Assembly: GCA_009760855.2 (NCBI GenBank) | Contig: WPIO01000148.1 | Location: 474,001-538,000 of the forward strand | DNA: 64,000 nt | DNA from: Cristatella mucedo | Taxonomy: Eukaryota > Bryozoa > Phylactolaemata > Cristatellidae | Direction: 5' to 3' | Part shown: positions 11,868-32,400 of the stretch, in pieces | How the letters are laid out: each line of letters starts with the position of its first letter | Numbering within the stretch: position 1 is the stretch's first letter | Translations under genes and position numbers: made by a program | The notes under the pieces: model-generated | What the model saw: the letters and a program-made list of their open reading frames with translations, nothing else | Told to the model about the DNA's origin: nothing | The model's database searches: none

Positions 11868-12544
11868 ACGTGAGGCCACATGGCCCCTTATTCAGCACAT
11901 TCGGATAGCTAGTCGGTCGGGACGTGGGTGCACTTAGCTCCCGTTCGCTCAGCATCGACACCCCGAAGGATGGATAGCTGGCTCCTCCTCGACCGTGCCA
12001 TCAAGCTCGGAAGGCCACGATCGCCCAATATGCCCGAGACTGACTGAAGATGAGCACGCTCGCCGCTATGGCTTTGTATTCCTCTTCCCCTGTAGGATGC
12101 TATTCGTATCTTCCCCCTTCTTGAGCTGGACCTCTCGGCGAGCTGAGATATGCCGAACTAGTGATTCCAGCGACGTAGGCGCAGTCGTATCGATGTCGTC
12201 TTTGGCTGGCATTTATGCGGATTGCTGCCTGTCGACAAGATGGCTCCGGTCCGAGAGTGTCCTCCCGCGATGGAAAGGCTGGCTTCGTTGTTTCTCACGC
12301 CCCCTGTAGCCTAGTGCGCTACAGTCCCCGTTAGTACTGTTTATTACCCTGCCATTGTGGGCGTATGCGATCTTGTTAAAAAGAGGTTAAGTCAAACTGC
12401 CTATCGGCTTGTCCTAGCTCGGTGACTGCGACGTGGCAGCTCGAGGCGTAGCTGGGAAAAGGCGGTGCTCGGGCGGAAAGTAGTGTGGTGTTCGCCTGCA
12501 GCTACTGCTGTTGTAATTACCGAAGCGAATGACACTAATGTATT

Positions 12545-12945
12545 TGCCTCACTTGTGGCCAACAGTTAAGCCGTCGAAGTGGATTGCAAAAGGGAATTGC
12601 AATAATCAAGCCGAGACAGAACTACGGAGCTAGTTAAATTGTTTGCATGCCACTGTGGAAGGCAGCTCCTGATCTTAGACAGGGATCGGACGGGATGGCA
12701 AGCTGTAGAAGCAGTCTCCTGAATGAAGCTTTTTAAAATATAGGCAGCTGTCAAAAACGACACCTAAATTTTGAGCTCTTGTGATGGTCGCACAACAACA
12801 TCACCTATTAGAGAAGCAAAGCTTTTTAATCCAGTCACACGCTTTGATTGTCCTATAAGGGACAGTTCGGTTTAATCATCATTTAGTTTCCAGAAACTTT
12901 CCGACATCCAGGATCTAATGTCGGCAAGGCAAGTTCTTGCCCAGT
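12545..12945 (-). mobile_element. LINE family B internal fragment
   Basis: Matches 22195-22440 (GGAATTGCAATAATCAAGC, GATCTTAGACAGGGATCGGA). Decayed. Confidence 0.65.
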
Positions 12946-13454
12946 TTTGGCCTCGTTTCGACGCCGTCGCCGGTAGTTACCGGGCTCGCTTCTCTGAAAG
13001 CGAGGGAGGAGGGCGGGCTGTTAGCCGGCGATGAACGGGACAGAACGAGACTTCGCTAGGAGGATTCGGTGGACACCACCAAATACCGTCGTATGGGGCC
13101 CGAGCTCGCATTTTGTGCTTTTTTGTGTTTTCTGTGTGTGCACTCAACTGTGGTTTCGGCGCAAGGATTTGCCGATGCGAGCTAGAAGTAGTTGGCGTGT
13201 TGTGTGAGATATTTCGGTGGTTCGGACTCCGTCTATTTGGGTCGTTCCCCACTATAGATAGAGGTAGCCTAAGTGCTGGGAAGTATTTCCTGAAAGAGTG
13301 CCTGCTCTGTTGAGAGCTTGTGAGGAGTGTGGAAGTAAAACTGAGCTCGACGCGAAGCGGCATTGAGTAATTGTGAAGAAAGCTCAGTAAAAGCCCCTCT
13401 TTGTGTCTGTCTCTTTCTAATTCACACCACGGACTCACGACCTCCTTTCGAAAC
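12946..13454. other. Unexplained GC-rich segment between LINE fragments
   Basis: Neighbouring ORFs on both strands look like shadows; no family recognised. Confidence 0.35.
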
Positions 13455-13795
13455 GGTAAGTAGGTCCCAACTTGCGTCAGAACATCCCCTGACCTGACCA
13501 CATTTAAAAGGAACCTAAAAACACACTATCTAGGACAGCATTTAGTGGGTCCCTGTGATTCGTCCTTGATGTGCTTATGCGTGCTGACACTGTGCATGCT
13601 GCCACTAACCACATTTGCATGCTGACCCTGTGCATGTCACCCCTAACCATATTATTCATTTCGTTTGTTTTTCAAGCATGATTTTACTTACCATTCAATT
13701 GCATTTCACTTTACAGCAAATGTAAAGCGCCTAGAGAGAGATTAAGTTCTCTGAGGGTGCTTTATCAAGTGAATTATTATTATTACTATTATTAG
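13455..13795 (+). mobile_element. LINE family A 3' end copy
   Basis: Carries the last coding codons (RTSPDLTTFK-like), the full 3' UTR with repeated CATGCTGACCCTGTGCATG-type blocks, the hairpin and an ATTATT tail. Confidence 0.82.
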
Positions 13796-14094
13796 GTCAG
13801 CGCCAGGAACACTCGTTCCGTGGCGGCCTGCTTATTTCACGTAGATGCGAACCGAACCGCATTCGGCAGTAGGTGTCGCCGCTCGGTAAGCGGCAGGTTT
13901 CGCCTACTCCGCCAAGCCTTCGGCGTTACACATTCACTGGCGTGGTTCAAATTGTACTCGAGCTTAATTTGTATCGTATGAAGCGGCCAAGTTGCATCAT
14001 GTAGACTAGTCACCTATGGAGTCCGACGAGGACCAGTTCGTGATCATTTGCTCTCCTCCCTTGATAACGAGCCTCTGGGAAAGTGAATCAGGCC

Positions 14095-14978
14095 CATGGG
14101 ATCGGCTATCACTTCTATATTGACGATAATCAGCAGTATTTGTCCTTTAAACCGTCGGAATCTGCGGCAACAGAATGCTTGCCTGGCTGAGATTCGATCC
14201 CGAATGCCTGAATTTTTCCTTAGACTTGACGATAGAACCAAACTTATACTCGTAGGAGACCCTAAGAGTGCGGCTAGTCAAGAAGACTAATCCTGTCTTG
14301 ACTTTTGTAACTCACTGCTTGCTGGTCTACCGGCCTGTGCACTCAGGCTCTTACAGCTGGTGCAAAACTCTGCAGCTAGGCTTGTCTGTCGTGAGCGTCC
14401 CAGTTGCCACAGCACACAGCTTCTCACCGACAAGCACTGGCTCCCAATCAAGCAACGCATTGACTTCAAAGTTTTGTCGCTCACTTTTAGGCCACTTCAT
14501 TCTTTGGCTCCAGCCTACCTGTCAGATCTACTGCTCCACCAGGCAATGCGTCGCACCACCCGCTTTCTGAATCGAATCGTGTTAACCTATACCTCGTACA
14601 AACGTCAAATCCTTTGGAGATCGTGCCTTTAGTTCTAATGGTCCCAAAGATAGGAACTCACTACTCACTTGCGTCACGGGATTTCTTGACTTGTCCACAT
14701 TTAGAAAGAAACTAAACACATCTATTTACGACAGCATTTAGTGAGTCCCTGGGATTCATCCTGTATGTGCTTATGCATGCTGACACTGTTCATGCTGCCA
14801 CTAACCTCACTTGCATGCTGACCCTGTGCATATCACCCCTAACCATGTTATTCATATTGTTTATCAAGCATGATACCACTCACCGTTCGATCGTGTTTCT
14901 TTTGCAGCAAATGTAAAGCGCCTAGAAAGAGATTGATTTCTCTGAGGGCGCTTTATCAACTCTGGTATTATTATTAAG
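14095..14978 (+). mobile_element. LINE family A copy with reverse-transcriptase catalytic region
   Basis: Bases around 14105-14170 encode GYHFYIDDNQQYLSFKPSES, a degenerate version of the RT motif YADDTQLYLSF with YIDD at the active site. The C-terminal coding block, 3' UTR, hairpin and ATT tail follow from 14280. Stops and frameshifts show it is dead. Confidence 0.78.
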
Positions 14979-14990
14979 TAGACCGCATTC

Positions 14991-15138
14991 TAATTGATGT
15001 GGGACCGGCAGATTTGTCGCCCACCCCTGATCAAGAGAGGCAGGTCGTCAAGCCACCATCTCACTAATTGGTGTGGGACCGGCAGATTTGTCGCCCACCC
15101 CTGATCAAGAGAGGCAGGTCGTCAAGCCACCATCTCAC
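14991..15138. repeat. 74-bp tandem duplication
   Basis: Two near-identical 74-bp units (14991-15064 and 15065-15138) beginning TAATTG(A/G)TGTGGGACC; one substitution was seen. Not part of any recognised LINE or SINE. Confidence 0.9.
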
Positions 15139-15299
15139 CGCTACGCTTTTCACTATCAGCGCAGGGATTTTCCCATAATGAGCATATTTCCTCCACTGTT
15201 AAGTCGGTCTGCTCTCAGCTAAGGAACATCGCCAATATAAGAGATAAGAACAGGATAGTAAAACTAGCTTATGGGTTTGTGACATTGCACATAGATAAT

Positions 15300-15570
15300 T
15301 TCTATTCCATTTATTCAGTACTCCTGGCTTGTGCCCTTAGTCGAATACAACTAGTGCAAAGTTCAACCGATCGTCTCGTCTGTCAACAAGCATAACTGCC
15401 ACATTGTATCGTTTCTGAGTCATTTCACTGGCTCAATATCAAGCAAAGCATCGAATCGATTTCAAGATTTTCAGACTTGCCCATGGGTCGTTTGCACCAG
15501 GCCACCCAACTGACCACCTGCGCTGTGTGCTCCGAACCACCCACTACTCAAACTTGCCAGTGGACCCATC
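15300..15570 (+). mobile_element. Decayed LINE fragment
   Basis: Weakly matches the family A coding end (AACTAGTGCAAAGTTCAACC, GGCTCAATATCAAGCAAAGC). No frame left. Confidence 0.5.
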
Positions 15571-15581
15571 ATCAGGCATAA

Positions 15582-15950
15582 TAATAATAATAATTCACTT
15601 GATAAAGCGCCCTCAGAGAACTTAATCTCTCTCTAGGCGCTTTACATTTGCTGTAAAGTGAAATGCAATTGAATGGTAAGTAAAATCATGCTTGAAAAAC
15701 AAACGAAATGAATAATATGGTTAGGGGTGACATGCACAGGGTCAGCATGCAAATGTGGTTAGTGGCAGCATGCACAGTGTCAGCACGCATAAGCACATCA
15801 AGGACAAATCACAGGGACCCACTAAATGCTGTCCTAGATAGTGTGTTTTTAGGTTCCGTTTAAATGTGGTCAGGTCGGGGGATGTTCTGACACAGGTCGG
15901 GAGGGAGTTCCAGGCTGTGGGAGCATATGAACTAACTGCATAGTCGATCG
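15582..15950 (-). mobile_element. LINE family A 3' end copy
   Basis: (AAT)n tail, hairpin (AAAGCGCCCTCAGAGAAC, CTCTAGGCGCTTTAC) and 3' UTR, ending in the last coding codons. Confidence 0.82.
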
Positions 15951-16029
15951 GCCATCAACTACACAGCGGAGTCCAGGCAAAACCTCGTCAAAATATTCAA
16001 AGACATTTAACTCAGAGGCCATTGCTCCA

Positions 16030-16112
16030 ACCTGCTGGGTCTTGGCCGTGGGGTCGAGATGCTCAAATTTTAGATCGCGGGTTCGAGTCCTGCACTCTGT
16101 TACTGACCGACA
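16030..16112 (+). mobile_element. SINE-like fragment with B box
   Basis: TCTTGGCCGTGGGGTCGAG followed by CGCGGGTTCGAGTCCTGCAC: a diverged A box and a good B box. The body is missing. Confidence 0.45.
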
Positions 16113-16797
16113 GTCTATTCACTCCATTGAACATAGGAGCTAGATGCTGAGTCCTCACTGTCATGATTATAATTAATTTCACCTCTCCTTCGTACTGATT
16201 TTCCCGCTGCTGTTCGGACAGCCTCAGTTAGGCAACCTGTGCAGGATCATCCAAGTAGCAGTTGCTCTTCTAGATCAAGCATCACCGGAAGAGGGTTAGG
16301 CTAAGGTTTCAAGCTTGGCTGCACTATTCGGAGGCCAGGCATCAGCCGCTGACTGGCACCACCTCTTTGTCCTCGGTGCTATCTTACCGTAACCTTCGTT
16401 CACACGAGGCACTAGGATGCTGGCAGACTACTCACTTCTGCTCGCTAGCTAGGCAGCTAGCTAGACAATAAGATCTTAGTGACCTAGCAATGCCGTGGGC
16501 AGAAGAGCACTTTAACCCTGGTCCACAGTAAGTTAAGCATCTCAGCTCACGGGTCACGTCTGGACCAAGGGACTGGGCACGGGATGCAGCTTGCTTGCTT
16601 CCCTCTATTTCCTCAAGAAGACAGTCTTCGTTCGATGCGCCAGGGAAAGCATGTGCTATTTTGTTCAGGTAAACATGCTTCCCAAATCGAGTACTCACAC
16701 TTGCTGAGCAAAATCAGAGACCAATGGGATCAGGTGGATAAGTGCAAACGTTTTGGATGTTACTAGACGCCAAAACAAGGCCTCTACACTGGTGCTG

Positions 16798-16962
16798 ACT
16801 TACGTAAGCTGGCTGCTGCTCACGACCTCGGTCCCGAGGTCGTGGGTTCGTATCCTTCGGTGGGCGATCCTTAATCGCCACTGCAAGCGGTGTTGATAGC
16901 CGTAAAGGCTCTTCTGTCGCTATACAAACGAGGCTGCTAAATCAGCTAGTACTTTTTTTAAG
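16798..16962 (+). mobile_element. tRNA-derived SINE (copy S2)
   Basis: Hairpin CACGACCTCGG/CCGAGGTCGTG abutting GGGTTCGTATCC (B box with one change), body GCGATCC...GCAAGCGGTG, AGCCGTAAAGGCTC, then TGCTAAATCAGCTAGTAC and a T run. Lies in the 3' flank of PNKP. Confidence 0.8.
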
Positions 16963-17041
16963 GCAGCAAAATCGTCAGCACCACTGGCCTTTGTGCGACC
17001 GGCATGCAAGAGTGGATCAGAGATGAGGCAAGTGGAGAGGA

Positions 17042-26935
<9,894 letters not shown>

Positions 26936-26990
26936 GGTGAACGATAACGCTTCTGCTTCAATTGGCTGCCGATAGTACTGCGTGCAAGAC
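26936..26990 (-). promoter_or_regulatory. PNKP: Probable PNKP 5' UTR segment with upstream splice acceptor
   Basis: Directly upstream of the PNKP ATG on the minus strand, a pyrimidine-containing tract ends in GGTCGCAG, a plausible acceptor 55 bp before the start codon. A separate non-coding first exon would be consistent with vertebrate PNKP. GA- and CA-repeat tracts at 27025-27352 would then lie in the 5' intron. The transcription start itself cannot be seen. Confidence 0.4.
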
Positions 26991-27024
26991 CTGCGACCAG
27001 CGAACACACGAGTCGATGAGTGTG

Positions 27025-27307
27025 CGCATGTGTGAGAAAGAGAGAGGGAGAGAGAGAGAGAGAGAGAGACAGACAGAGAGAGTCGGTCTGCTCTCAAAAG
27101 CTTAATTTTGTTGTCTGCTCTCAAAAGCCTAATTTTGTTGTGCTCTATACACGGATGGAGCACTAGGATGACAGTGTGCCTCAGTTACGCACAATATACG
27201 AGCTATTCGTTGTGGAAAAAGAGAAGATAGAGGCCGACGTTGCCCGACCCTTCTATTCATATATGCACTCACACACTCACACACATACACATATGCACGC
27301 ACTCGAG

Positions 27308-27352
<45 letters not shown>
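27025..27352. repeat. (GA)n and (CA)n tracts upstream of PNKP
   Basis: GA-rich tract at 27025-27080 and (CA)21 at about 27311-27352, in the likely 5' flank or 5' UTR intron of PNKP. Confidence 0.85.
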
Positions 27353-27356
<4 letters not shown>

Positions 27357-27526
27357 CACACAACACACAGGGGGGGCAGGCGGTGTCAGTCAAAACTGCC
27401 AAGTAATTACACTGCATGTGACAGTCGGCGCTGCCTAGTAGGTGAAACCAACATTGGCAAGCAGTGAGTGCTGTTCACAAACAGCTTGAAAGCATTACAT
27501 TCGGCAACAGCAGCCACAATAGAGGA

Positions 27527-28110
27527 TAATAATAATAATAATTCACATGATAAAGCGCCCTCAGAGAACTTAATCTCTCTCTAGGCGCTTTACATTTGCT
27601 GTAAAGTGAAATGCAATTGAATGGTAAGTAAAATCATGCTTGAAAAACAAACGAAATGAATAATATGGTTAGGGGTGACATGCACAGGGTCAGCATGCAA
27701 ATGTGGTTAGTGGCAGCATGCCAGTGTCAGAACGCATAAGCACATCAAGGACGAATCACAGGGACCCACTAAATGCTGTCCTAAATAGGTGTGTTTTTAG
27801 GTTCCTTTTAAATGTGGTCAGGTCAGGGGATGTTCTGACGCAAGTCGGGAGGGAGTTCCAGGCTGTGGGAGCATACGAACTAAATGCACGGTCTCCAAAG
27901 GATTTAAGGTTTGTACGAGGTATTTCTAGACTGTTGGATTCCGAAAAGCGGGTGGTACGATACTTGGCCTGATGGGGTAGTATATCTGACAGATAGGCTG
28001 GAGCCATAGAATGAAGGGACCTAAAAGTGAGCGACAAAACCTTGAAGTCAATCCGTTGCTTGACTGGTAGCCAGTGCAGGTCGGCGAGAAGTGGAGTAAT
28101 GTGGCAACTG
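27527..28110 (-). mobile_element. LINE family A 3' end copy
   Basis: AAT tail, hairpin, 3' UTR and a good antisense frame (ITPLLADLHWLPVKQRIDFK, FGDRAFSSYAP, WNSLPTCVRTSPDLTTFK). One of the best-preserved coding ends. Confidence 0.87.
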
Positions 28111-28548
28111 CGACTTTGTTGTGCGGATAGTAACAGCAATACAGGACGGCAGGGTTGTCCCATGCCACTCCTGGTTATACTTCTCAACTATCGCCGTGCC
28201 GAGTAGAACCCTTAGGCGCAAGCTCATGCCGAGCCCATGATCCTTGGCCCAGACTGGATTGCTCAGGCATTTCGAGGTGGGGGTAGGACAGGGCAGATTA
28301 TGTTTTGCATGCATAAGTTGATGAGTTGATTGGGCAGAGCATAAGTTGGGTCTAGAGAGCTCAAGCAAGCAGTCGCTCTAAGCTGTACTCTGCACTCTAT
28401 GGCCTCGATCGGCACTCATTGCGAAAGCAGACTGAAGAGTGAGAGTCGAGTGGTGTGAGAGAGGAGAGTGAGAGAGAGAAGCAAAGAGGAGAGGGACAGA
28501 GAAGAACAGAGAGAGAAGGAAAAGGTAGGTAAAAATAGAGGGGGAGAG

Positions 28549-28722
28549 CCGAGATAGCACACTAGGTAAAGCAGTTGCTTTTCACGACCTCGGTGCCGAG
28601 GTCGTGGGTTCGAATCCTGCAGTGGGCGATCCTTTATTGTCACCGCAAGCGGTGGTGATCGCCGCTAGGGCTCCTCTGTTGCTATACAAAAGAGGTTGTT
28701 AAATCAGCTTGTACTTTTTTGA
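28549..28722 (+). mobile_element. tRNA-derived SINE (copy S3)
   Basis: A-box-like TAGCACACTAGGTAAAG, hairpin ACGACCTCGGTGCCGAGGTCGT, B box GGTTCGAATCC, body CACCGCAAGCGGTG, tail GTTAAATCAGCTTGTAC then T6. A near-complete copy. Confidence 0.88.
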
Positions 28723-28884
28723 GAGAGCAAAAGGGTGGGGATGAGGTTGAGAGAGCTTGTGCCGTACGAATACTGCAAGGGCATTGGAAGATAATAAAGC
28801 TGGAGGCTTCGGCAGATCACACGACACCTAGGACATAATTCATAGTCATAGCTGGCCATCAGAAAGACTGAGGATGGATTCATG

Positions 28885-30180
28885 TACCTAATAATAATAA
28901 TAATAATAATAATAGTAATAATTTGGATAGTGCCCTCAGAGAACTTAAGCTCTTACTAGGCACTTTAATTTGTGAAAAAAGAAGCATGGTCAAATGGTTA
29001 GTGATAACATGCACAATGTCTCCAAGTATAACATAGTAAGAGGCGACATGCACACTGTCAATATGTAAAATCTGGCTCCATCTACTGACTCCAGCCTATC
29101 TATCAGAACTACTTCCCTAACAGGTGAAGAATCGTGCAAAACGCTCCTTTTTATTCCAGTATTTGGCGGGTCTTAGTAATTCGTCCTAGGTGTGCATGTA
29201 CCTGCTTACTTATTGTGCCTGCTGCTTGCTGTGCCTGCTGATGTCACCACAAAACATTTGGTAATGATTGATATGAACCATCTTTAAAGTGCCTAGAGAG
29301 AGATTCAGCTCTATGAGGGTGCAATACAAATGTAAGATTATTATTACTATAAAATATAGTTAGTGGCAGCATGTACGATGTCAGAATGCATAAGCACACA
29401 TAATTCAAATCACCAGGACCCACTAAATGCTGTAATAAATAGATGCGTTTTAAGCTTCTTTTTAAATGTCTTTAAGTAAATTACTCACCATTCAATTGCA
29501 TTTCCCTTTGCAGCAAATGTAAAGCACGTAGAGAGAGATCAATTTCTGTGAGGGCGCTTTATCAAGTGCATTATTATTCTTATTATTATATTACATTAGA
29601 AGTCAGTGGGTGTCTTGACGTCAGTCAGGAGTTAGTTCCAGGCTTTGGAGATATAGCTAAACGACCAGATTCCGAAAATCGGGTGGTACTATGCTAAGCC
29701 TGGTGGGGGAGTAGTTCCGATAAGTAGGCTGGAGCCAAAGAATGAAGGGACCAAGGAGTGAGTGACAGAATCTTGAGAAGTTTATGCATTCTTTGACTGA
29801 GAGCTAGCACAGGACGTCAGGAAGTGGTGTGATGTGGCAGCTGGGATGCTCACGACATATAAGCCTAGCTTCGGAGTTTTGCACCAACTGTTAGCGCCTG
29901 ATTGCATCAACAGGTAGACTACCAAGCAGTTGAGTTACAGAAGTCGACACGGGATGTCACAAATGCACGGGCCAATTTGGACGTAGTATCGTTGTCTAAG
30001 CACGCCCAAATCTTATCAACATTATGCAGCAGAAAGTAGGCAACGACCACAGAAAATGTCAAGTGCAGCACCTTGCAATACTTTAAATGTATCAATCGTG
30101 CTTCCTTTGCAGCAACTGAAGCATATTGAAAGAGTTCTCAGAGGGCGATTAATCAAATATATTATTATTATTATCATACT
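28885..30180. mobile_element. Mosaic of decayed LINE family A fragments in both orientations
   Basis: Antisense 3' end at 28885-29080 (GTGCCCTCAGAGAACTTAAG), sense 3' end at 29080-29345 (GCCTAGAGAGAGATTCAGC), antisense UTR pieces at 29345-29480, sense tail at 29490-29590, antisense coding block at 29600-30050 and a sense tail at 30080-30175. No frame survives. Confidence 0.65.
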
Positions 30181-30582
30181 AATGGCCGAACGAAGGTCGA
30201 ATTAGGCTCAAAACACGGATATGTAACTCCCGACTCAAACTTACTAGCTGCTTTAAAGTTTTCACGTACGAGTTTAACAGTCCCCACTACCAGTTCTACT
30301 GCCTTTGACAGGAACGGCAGTAGGAAAACTTAGCAGAAGTCGCTTTAGTTATACTGGCCTAGTGAAGACTCCTAAGATGACAATAGCCAATTAGGAGAAT
30401 GCAGAACAACAGCTGAGGGTAAGGACATATTTATTAAGTTAATTGCGATAGGCAGCGGATGTATAGGCACCTTAGAAAGCAGGAATTACAACGACCTCCT
30501 TAGGAATGCAGACTTAGGCAGAGTATCTCTGCCTGTTTTGCTTAATCTTTCTGCAGCTTTTGATACTATAGATCTCAAAATG

Positions 30583-30737
30583 GTGAGCCGTGATGGCACA
30601 CTAGGTAAGGTGGTTGCTTTCACGACCTCGGTCCCCAGGTCTTGGGTTCGAATCCTGCAGTGGGCGATCCTTTATTGCCACCGCAAGTGGTGGTGATAGG
30701 TGTAAAGGCTCCTCTGTCGCTATACAAAAGAGGTTAA
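30583..30737 (+). mobile_element. tRNA-derived SINE (copy S4)
   Basis: TGGCACACTAGGTAAGGTGG (A box), CACGACCTCGGTCCCCAGGT, GGGTTCGAATCC (B box), body CCACCGCAAGTGGTGG, GCTATACAAAAGAGGTT, then (AAT)n joined to an antisense LINE. Confidence 0.88.
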
Positions 30738-31015
30738 TAATAATAATAATAATATTGCACTTGATAAAGCGCCCTCAGAGAACCCAATCTCTTTCTAGGC
30801 GCTTTACACTTGCTGCAAAGTGATACGCAATAGAATAGTAAGTAAAATCATGCTTGAAAAACAAACAAAATGAATAACATGGTTAGGGGTTACATGCACT
30901 GGGTCAGCATGCAAATGTGGTTAGTGGCAGCATGAACAGTGTCAGCACGCATAAGCACATCGAGGACGAATCACAAGGACCCACTAAATGCTGTCCTAAA
31001 TAGGTATGTTTTTAG
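30738..31015 (-). mobile_element. LINE family A 3' end joined tail-to-tail with SINE S4
   Basis: (AAT)n, GCACTTGATAAAGCGCCCTC, hairpin and 3' UTR; 5' truncated at about 31015, where the host LINE resumes. Confidence 0.8.
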
Positions 31016-32400
31016 GTTGTTATATCAGCTAGGATTTATTTATTTTAAAGTCCTTCTTGAGCGCCTGTAATCTCGCCTTGGGATTACTGGCACTGCCCTG
31101 TAATGTTTCAGGTCCTATCTTAGTGGGTGACTCATGAGCATTGATGCGAATGGACACAGATCATTCGATGAACCTCTGAAGTAATGGGTATGTCAGGGCT
31201 CTGTACTTGGTCCCATTCTTATTACGTTTATACTCTCCCTCTTGCCGATGTGATTGTCAGACACAATCTAGGCTTTCACTTCTATGCATATGATACTCAG
31301 TTGTACCTATGCTTTGATCCCTTCCAGCCCTCCAGCATGTCGAATTCTCTCAACTCTCTGGCTGCATGTATTGATGACATTCGCTAATGGATGGCAAAAA
31401 ACTTTGTTAAATTGTGAAAAGATTTGAAGATGAAGATTTGATAATTGATAATTATGATAAATCCAACATACTAGTTATGGGCAAACCAAGTGTGATTTAG
31501 AAATTGGAAAGGTTATCGCTCCCAATCGGTTCTGACAGCATGTGCCCTATTGAATCTGCACGAAATCTAGGGATCATGTTCCAAAGATACCTTTCATTGG
31601 ACGACCACATCAACTCTACAGTCAAGTCTGCCTACTTTCAGCTACATAACATTGCTCAAATTCGGCTTGTTTAGACAGGGATACCCCATCTACATTGGTC
31701 CATGCATTTGTGACATCCCGTCTTGACTTCTGTCACTCACTGCTCGCTGGCCTACCGGCCTGTGCAATCAGGCGCTTACAGCTGGTGCAAAACTCGGCAG
31801 CTAGGCTTGTCTGTCATGAGCTTCGAAGCTGCCACATCACACCACTTCTTGCCGACCTGCACTGGCTCCCAGCCAAGCAACGCATCAACTTCAAGTCACT
31901 CACTTTTAAGTCCCTTCATTCTTTGGCTCCAGCCTAACTATAAGATCTACTCCCCACCAGGCTAAGCATAGTACCACCCGCTTTCTGAATCGAATCGTGT
32001 TAACATATACCTCGTACAAACGTCAAATCCTTTGGAGACCGTGCATTTAGTTCTAATGGTCACAAAGCCTGAAACTCACTCCTGACTTGCGTCGCGACAT
32101 CTCCTGACTTGTCCACATTTAGAAAGAAACTAAAAACACATCTATTTACGACAGCATTTAGTGAGTCCCTGGGATTCATCCTCTATGTGCTTATGCGTGC
32201 TGACACTGTGCATGCTCATACTAACCAAACTTGAATGCTGACCCTGAGCATGTCACCCCTAACAATGTTATTCTTGTTGTTTATTGAGCATGTACCACTT
32301 CCTACCATTTGATCGTGCTTCCTTTGCAGCGCATGTAAAGTGCCTAGAAAGAGATTGAGTTCTCTGAGGGTGCTATATCAAATGTATTTTTATTATTTTT

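Larger units (their letters stand above)
10793..12544. other. 5' flank of TMEM121-like gene, partly GC-rich
   Basis: Holds the 27-bp palindrome and the tandem duplication. An ATG at 11247 opens 16 codons (MAEIFILAVFGLESRG) and reaches a GG|GTAAAA donor-like site just before a stop, a possible but unsupported first exon. Confidence 0.35.
30430..32400 (+). mobile_element. Longest LINE (L2/CR1-type) copy, interrupted by SINE and LINE insertions
   Basis: Left part (30430-30580) encodes LLNLSAAFDTIDL-like RT motif. After the insertion at 30583-31015 the element continues: FRSYLSG-like and QGSVLGPIL (31190-31220), FYAYDTQLYLCFDPF (about 31287-31323; YADD has become YAYD), ALRSCHITPLLADLHWLP-like C-terminus, 3' UTR, hairpin and tail to 32400. 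Many stops; dead. Confidence 0.8.

Noticed and set aside
28579-28625. Functional tRNA gene
   Set aside because: Good A and B boxes, but no acceptor-stem pairing and an oversized anticodon-arm hairpin. Same unit recurs seven times, so it is a SINE.
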